A stretch of 8,580 nt of DNA from an uncultured Eubacteriales bacterium (lineage in GTDB: Bacteria; Bacillota; Clostridia; Oscillospirales; Oscillospiraceae), in NCBI GenBank assembly GCA_900555735.1, contig USMI01000081.1, positions 1 to 8,580 of the forward strand, read 5' to 3'. Below the pieces are notes generated by a model. The model saw nothing but the letters and a program-made list of their open reading frames with translations, was not told the origin of the DNA and made no database searches. The position numbers and the translations under genes were made by a program. Below, piece by piece: positions 5,150 through 8,580 of the stretch; position 1 is the first letter of the stretch, and each line of letters starts with the position of its first letter.

Positions 5150-7519
5150 ATGGAGGTAATGCAAGAGAGAAAAATGATGTTGGACAAGCTGGAGATCGGC
5201 CAGTCGGCCCGGATCACGGCAGTGGGCGGAGAGGGCGCCCTGCGCCAGCATTTTCTGGACATGGGCCTGATCCCCGGCGCGGAGGTGACGCTGGTAAAAT
5301 TCGCGCCCATGGGCGACCCCATGGAGCTGCGGATACACGGCTATGAGCTGACGCTTCGGCTGACGGACGCCGGGAAGATCGAGATCACACCGGTAGACGC
5401 TATCCGACGGACGTCCGCCACGGCGGCGAGCTGCCTTGACTGTGAGCATCCCGGTCTGGGTGAGGGCGGCAGGTTTCATGTCAAGGAAAATGAGCATCCT
5501 CTGCCGGAGGAGACCACGCTGACCTTTGCGCTGGCAGGCAACCAGAACTGCGGCAAGACTACGCTGTTCAACCAGCTGACCGGCTCCAATCAGCATGTTG
5601 GCAATTTCCCCGGCGTGACGGTAGACCGCAAGAGCGGCGCCATCCGGGATTACCCCAATACCGAGATCACTGATCTGCCGGGTATTTATTCCATGTCGCC
5701 CTATACCAGCGAGGAGATCGTCACCCGGCAATTCATCATCAATGAAAAGCCCACCGGCATCATCAACATCGTGGACGCCACCAATATCGAACGGAATCTC
5801 TATCTGACCATGCAGCTTCTGGAGCTGGATGTGCCCATGGTGTTGGCCCTGAACATGATGGATGAGGTGCGGGGAAACGGCGGCTCCATCCGCATCAACG
5901 AGATGGAGGCCATGCTGGGCATCCCGGTGGTGCCCATCTCCGCCGCCAGAAACGAGGGCGTGGATGAGCTGGTGCGGCACGCGGTGCATGTGGCCAAGTA
6001 TCAGGAGAAGCCGGGACGCACCGATTTCTGCGGTATGAACGACCATGGCGGCGCGGTGCATCGATGTCTCCATGCTATCATGCATCTGATCGCCGACCAT
6101 GCCGAGGCGGCGGGCATCCCTATCCGCTTTGCCGCTACCAAGCTGGTGGAGGGCGACCCGCGTGTGCTGGAGGCGCTGGCGCTGGATCAGAACGAGCGGG
6201 AGATGCTGGGACATATCATCCTGCAAATGGAGACGGAGCGGGGACTTGACCGCTCTGCCGCCATCGCTGATATGCGGTTTTCCTTTATTCAGGAGCTGGT
6301 GGACGCCACGGTGGTGAAGCCCCACGAGAGCCGAGAGCATCTCCGCAGCCAGAGGATCGACCGTTTTCTGACGGGGAAATACACCGCCATCCCGGCCTTT
6401 ATCGGCATTATGGGGCTGGTGTTCTTCCTGACCTTCAACGTCATCGGCGCGTGGCTGCAAGGACTGCTGGCGAGCGGTATCGCGTGGCTGACAGAGGTGG
6501 TCGACAATGCGTTGGTATCATGGGAAGTGAACGAGGCGGTGCGCTCGCTGGTGGTGGACGGCGTGTTTACCGGTGTAGGCAGCGTGCTGAGCTTCCTGCC
6601 GATCATCGTGACGCTGTTTTTCTTCCTGTCCCTTCTGGAGGACACCGGCTACATGGCCCGCGTGGCCTTCGTCATGGATAAGCTGCTGCGGAAGATCGGC
6701 CTGTCGGGCCGCAGCATTGTCCCTATGCTGATCGGCTTCGGCTGTACGGTGCCCGGCGTCATGGCCAGCCGTACCTTGCCGTCAGAGCGTGACCGGAAGA
6801 TGACCATTCTGCTGACGCCTTTTATGAGCTGCTCGGCCAAGCTGCCCATTTATGGCTTCTTTACCGCCGCCTTTTTCCCCGGACGGGGCGGCCTTGTGAT
6901 GGTGGGGCTTTACTTTCTGGGCATCGCCATCGGTATTCTGGTGGCATTGATCTTCAAAAATACCCTGTTCCGGGGCGAGGCGGTACCTTTTGTCATGGAG
7001 CTGCCAAATTACCGCATGCCGGGTATGAAGAATGTGGGGCAGCTGCTGTGGGATAAGGCCAAGGACTTTTTGCAGCGGGCCTTTACGGTGATCTTTCTGG
7101 CCACCATCGTTATCTGGTTCTTGCAGACCTTTGACCTGCGGTTTCAGATCGTGCAGGATTCCCAGAACAGTATTCTGGCGCTGGTGGCCAGCTATATCGC
7201 GCCCGTCTTTAAGCCGCTGGGCTTTGGCGACTGGCGCATCTCAACGGCGCTGATCACCGGCTTCATTGCCAAGGAGAGCGTGGTCTCCACCCTGATGGTG
7301 CTGGTGGGGGACGGTATCACCTCGCTGCTGACGGTAGGGACTGCCGTGCCGCTGCTGGTGTTCTGCCTGCTGTATACGCCCTGCGTAGCGGCCATCGCCT
7401 CGGTGCGCCGTGAGCTGGGCGGCAGATGGGCGCTGGGCATGGTGGCGATGCAGTGCGGCATCGCGTGGGTCTGCGCCTGCCTGACGCGGACGGTGCTGCT
7501 GTTGGCGGGGGGGGCCTAA
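5150..7519 (+). CDS. feoB: Ferrous iron transporter, FeoA-FeoB fusion
   Basis: A 789-residue ferrous iron importer of the cytoplasmic membrane, with FeoA joined to the N-terminus of FeoB. Residues 10-83 are the SH3-like FeoA domain (LDKLEIGQ, FLDMGLIPGAEV, GDPMELRIHGYELTLR). A linker of about 40 residues contains C95, C98 and H100. The FeoB G domain then shows G1 GNQNCGKT (130-137), switch GVTVD near 157, G3 DLPG (175-178), G4 NMMD (235-238) and G5 SAA near 264. The membrane part (about 412-785) has the two inverted Gate motifs with C532 in GCTVPG and C561 in MSCSAKLP, plus GFIAKES (704-710) and C745. All expected motifs are intact. ATG 5150 is chosen for its AGGGAAGGA Shine-Dalgarno (5133-5141); ATG 5177 is an alternative. 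It heads an operon with the Cys-rich protein and a HAD enzyme. Confidence 0.96.
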   Translation: MEVMQERKMMLDKLEIGQSARITAVGGEGALRQHFLDMGLIPGAEVTLVKFAPMGDPMELRIHGYELTLRLTDAGKIEITPVDAIRRTSATAASCLDCEHPGLGEGGRFHVKENEHPLPEETTLTFALAGNQNCGKTTLFNQLTGSNQHVGNFPGVTVDRKSGAIRDYPNTEITDLPGIYSMSPYTSEEIVTRQFIINEKPTGIINIVDATNIERNLYLTMQLLELDVPMVLALNMMDEVRGNGGSIRINEMEAMLGIPVVPISAARNEGVDELVRHAVHVAKYQEKPGRTDFCGMNDHGGAVHRCLHAIMHLIADHAEAAGIPIRFAATKLVEGDPRVLEALALDQNEREMLGHIILQMETERGLDRSAAIADMRFSFIQELVDATVVKPHESREHLRSQRIDRFLTGKYTAIPAFIGIMGLVFFLTFNVIGAWLQGLLASGIAWLTEVVDNALVSWEVNEAVRSLVVDGVFTGVGSVLSFLPIIVTLFFFLSLLEDTGYMARVAFVMDKLLRKIGLSGRSIVPMLIGFGCTVPGVMASRTLPSERDRKMTILLTPFMSCSAKLPIYGFFTAAFFPGRGGLVMVGLYFLGIAIGILVALIFKNTLFRGEAVPFVMELPNYRMPGMKNVGQLLWDKAKDFLQRAFTVIFLATIVIWFLQTFDLRFQIVQDSQNSILALVASYIAPVFKPLGFGDWRISTALITGFIAKESVVSTLMVLVGDGITSLLTVGTAVPLLVFCLLYTPCVAAIASVRRELGGRWALGMVAMQCGIAWVCACLTRTVLLLAGGA
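7507..7514 (+). repeat. Run of eight G at the 3' end of feoB
   Basis: Eight consecutive G residues lie two codons before the feoB stop. A -1 slip here would bypass the TAA and continue into the frame of the Cys-rich gene. Such runs are also prone to replication slippage and to sequencing error. Confidence 0.6.
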
Positions 7520-7662
7520 TGAATCTGGCCACAATATTGGTTCTGTTGGCGCTGGCCGCCGCTGTGGCCGCCGCGATCCGGGTCTACCGGAAGCAGGGAA
7601 AGTCCGATTGCTGCCGCGGCGGCTGCGGCAGCTGCGATACATGTTGTAAAAAGAAGAGGTAA
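7519..7662 (+). CDS. FeoB-associated Cys-rich membrane protein
   Basis: A 47-residue protein with one N-terminal membrane helix (about 4-21) and a short basic stretch. Its cytosolic-type tail carries six cysteines (C31, C32, C36, C39, C42, C43) and ends in KKKR. This architecture and the position directly after feoB match the FeoB-associated Cys-rich membrane protein family, thought to assist ferrous iron import, perhaps in the role FeoC plays elsewhere; its mechanism is not established. The start ATG shares one base with the feoB TAA (TAATG), so translation is probably by reinitiation, and the HAD gene begins two bases after its stop. The frame is open upstream to 7426, but that part is only the overlap with feoB. 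The tail could bind iron or an Fe-S cluster; that is inference. Confidence 0.9.
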   Translation: MNLATILVLLALAAAVAAAIRVYRKQGKSDCCRGGCGSCDTCCKKKR

Positions 7663-7664
7663 CC

Positions 7665-8315
7665 ATGCTGCGTTCTGCGATTTATGATCTGGACGGCCTG
7701 CTGATCGACAGCGAGACCGTCGCCTATCACGTTGACCGGGATATCCTGCGGTATTACGGCCACGATTTTACACTGGCACATTATGCCGAGAAGTACAGTG
7801 GCCGGACGATCCTGCGGAATATGACGGACTTCGTCGAGGAGTACACCCTGCCCATCACGGTGGAGGAGGGCATCCGCCAATACGAGGAATGGGAGGCCGA
7901 ATACGTCCGCCGGGGCATCCCGCTGAAAACCGGCGCACGGGAGCTGCTGGACTATTTGAAGGAACAGGGCTGCCTGATCTCGCTGGCAAGCTCCAGCATC
8001 GAGGAACGGGCCAGAACGATCCTGACGCAAAACGGCGTTACCGGTTATTTTGACTTCTTTACCTTCGGCCCGGAGGTGAAGAACGGCAAGCCCGCGCCGG
8101 ATATCTTTCTGAAGGCTCTGGAAAAGACCGGCGTGGCAGCGGAGGATTCGCTGGTGCTGGAGGACAGCGACGCCGGTGTGCGTGCCGCCGTGGCGGCGGG
8201 GATCCCGGTGGCCTGCGTGCCGGATGTGGCCCAGCCCGGCGATGAGACGCTGCGAACGGCCACAGGGGTGTTCGACTCGCTGCTTCAGGTGATGGAATGG
8301 CTCAAGACAAGATAA
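7665..8315 (+). CDS. HAD-superfamily hydrolase, subfamily IA (beta-phosphoglucomutase-like)
   Basis: A 216-residue cytosolic phosphohydrolase or phosphomutase. Motif I is YDLDGLLIDSE with nucleophile Asp8 and acid/base Asp10. The cap domain spans about 15-85. Motif II is the Ser in LASSS (108-111), motif III is K142 in NGKPAPDIF, and motif IV is LEDSDAGV with E166, D167 and D169 for magnesium. The length and the DGLLIDSE and KPAPD signatures point to the group containing beta-phosphoglucomutase, phosphoglycolate phosphatase and small sugar-phosphate phosphatases; the substrate cannot be assigned. The ATG lies two bases after the Cys-rich gene and has AGAGG five bases upstream, so it is the last gene of the feo operon. 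Its link to iron uptake is unclear and may be only shared transcription. Confidence 0.9.
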   Translation: MLRSAIYDLDGLLIDSETVAYHVDRDILRYYGHDFTLAHYAEKYSGRTILRNMTDFVEEYTLPITVEEGIRQYEEWEAEYVRRGIPLKTGARELLDYLKEQGCLISLASSSIEERARTILTQNGVTGYFDFFTFGPEVKNGKPAPDIFLKALEKTGVAAEDSLVLEDSDAGVRAAVAAGIPVACVPDVAQPGDETLRTATGVFDSLLQVMEWLKTR

Positions 8316-8353
8316 AAAAGGTGCCTGCCGCATCCGGCAGGCACCTTTTTTAT
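8312..8353. terminator. Bidirectional terminator shared by convergent genes
   Basis: A perfect 19-bp stem (8312-8330 with 8335-8353) encloses a CATC loop. The outer arms are six A (8314-8319) and six T (8346-8351), so the same hairpin works as an intrinsic terminator on both strands. The HAD stop TAA (8313-8315) and the stop of the minus-strand gene (8350-8352) are both inside its arms. Confidence 0.93.
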
Positions 8354-8580
8354 AACGCGAACCCGAAGAACAGCTTGCATACGCCGGACGGCCTTACGCC
8401 GTATACGGCGGCAAACTCCTGGACCGTACTGACCTCGTAGGAGCAATACTTCAGCACAAGGATTGTTCCAACAAAAAGCAGGATACCCAGAAGCAGCTCA
8501 AGCGCGGCATTTTCATGATAGTAATTAGTGTCCACTGAACAAGTGCCCAATTTTTGTTCTGAGCCAGAATCTCCAGAAGA
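8350..8580 (-). CDS. Unrecognised protein with a C-terminal-half membrane helix, 3' part
   Basis: A minus-strand frame remains open from the right edge of the window to a TAA at 8350-8352, so only the last 76 or so residues are visible. They start with a Ser/Gly-rich hydrophilic stretch (SSGDSGSEQK) and contain one clear membrane helix of about 20 residues (ALELLLGILLFVGTILVL), then a Tyr/Cys-containing tail ending KLFFGFAL. I do not recognise the family. A TTG at 8548-8550 could serve as a start of a 66-residue protein, but the frame continues upstream, so a larger gene is more likely. Support for a real gene is the stop codon placed exactly in the shared terminator. G+C is near 47%, well below the neighbouring genes, so it may be of different origin or weakly expressed. 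Confidence 0.5.
   Translation of the reverse strand, partial: SSGDSGSEQKLGTCSVDTNYYHENAALELLLGILLFVGTILVLKYCSYEVSTVQEFAAVYGVRPSGVCKLFFGFAL

Noticed and set aside
5024..6460. Minus-strand open frame of about 480 codons
   Set aside because: Antisense to feoAB and crossing its promoter and the upstream terminator; no domain recognised.
8350..8550. Stand-alone 66-residue minus-strand protein starting at TTG 8550
   Set aside because: The frame stays open to the window edge and no Shine-Dalgarno supports the TTG, so this is better read as the end of a longer gene.
1..8580. CRISPR arrays, insertion sequences, tRNA or rRNA genes
   Set aside because: No regularly spaced repeats, transposase motifs, terminal repeats or tRNA/rRNA-like segments were found on reading; intergenic spaces are all under about 165 bases.

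Overview
The window looks like a chromosomal segment of an anaerobic, high-G+C (about 60% by eye) Clostridia-type Firmicute, most plausibly a gut Oscillospiraceae relative. The main support is a SCIFF (six cysteines in forty-five residues) peptide with its radical SAM/SPASM maturase, a pair typical of Clostridia. A fused FeoA-FeoB followed by the small Cys-rich FeoB-associated protein fits the same picture. No genes of phages, transposons or CRISPR systems were seen.

Layout. Positions 1-94 hold the C-terminal end of the SCIFF precursor (scfA-like). A hairpin terminator at 114-140 separates it from the maturase (scfB-like, 178-1563). The maturase overlaps by four bases the start of a PLP-dependent Orn/Lys/Arg-decarboxylase-family enzyme (1560-2894), which ends at a 14-bp hairpin (2899-2929). 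A near-consensus sigma-A promoter (2990-3018) then drives one open frame, 3057-5015. This frame encodes a complete 12-helix MATE transporter followed, with no stop codon, by a complete low-molecular-weight protein tyrosine phosphatase (LMW-PTP). A well-placed Shine-Dalgarno and ATG lie exactly at the phosphatase start, so both a fusion and a free phosphatase could be made. A terminator (5030-5062) closes this unit.

A second promoter (5078-5106) precedes feoAB (5150-7519), the 47-residue Cys-rich membrane protein (7519-7662) and a HAD-IA hydrolase (7665-8315), which are spaced by -1 and +2 bases and so form a tight operon. It ends in a 19-bp, bidirectional stem-loop terminator (8312-8353). Both the HAD stop codon and the stop of a convergent minus-strand gene (8350 to beyond 8580, partial, lower G+C) fall in the arms of this stem.

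Functional reading. The left unit makes and modifies a ranthipeptide and adds an amino-acid-decarboxylase-like enzyme; the middle unit couples a cation-driven efflux pump to a phosphatase; the right unit imports ferrous iron. The observations most worth checking are the transporter-phosphatase fusion with its internal start, a Thr-to-Gly change at the probable thioether-acceptor position of the SCIFF peptide, the coupling of the decarboxylase to the maturase, and an eight-G run at the feoB end that would join feoB to the Cys-rich gene on a -1 slip.
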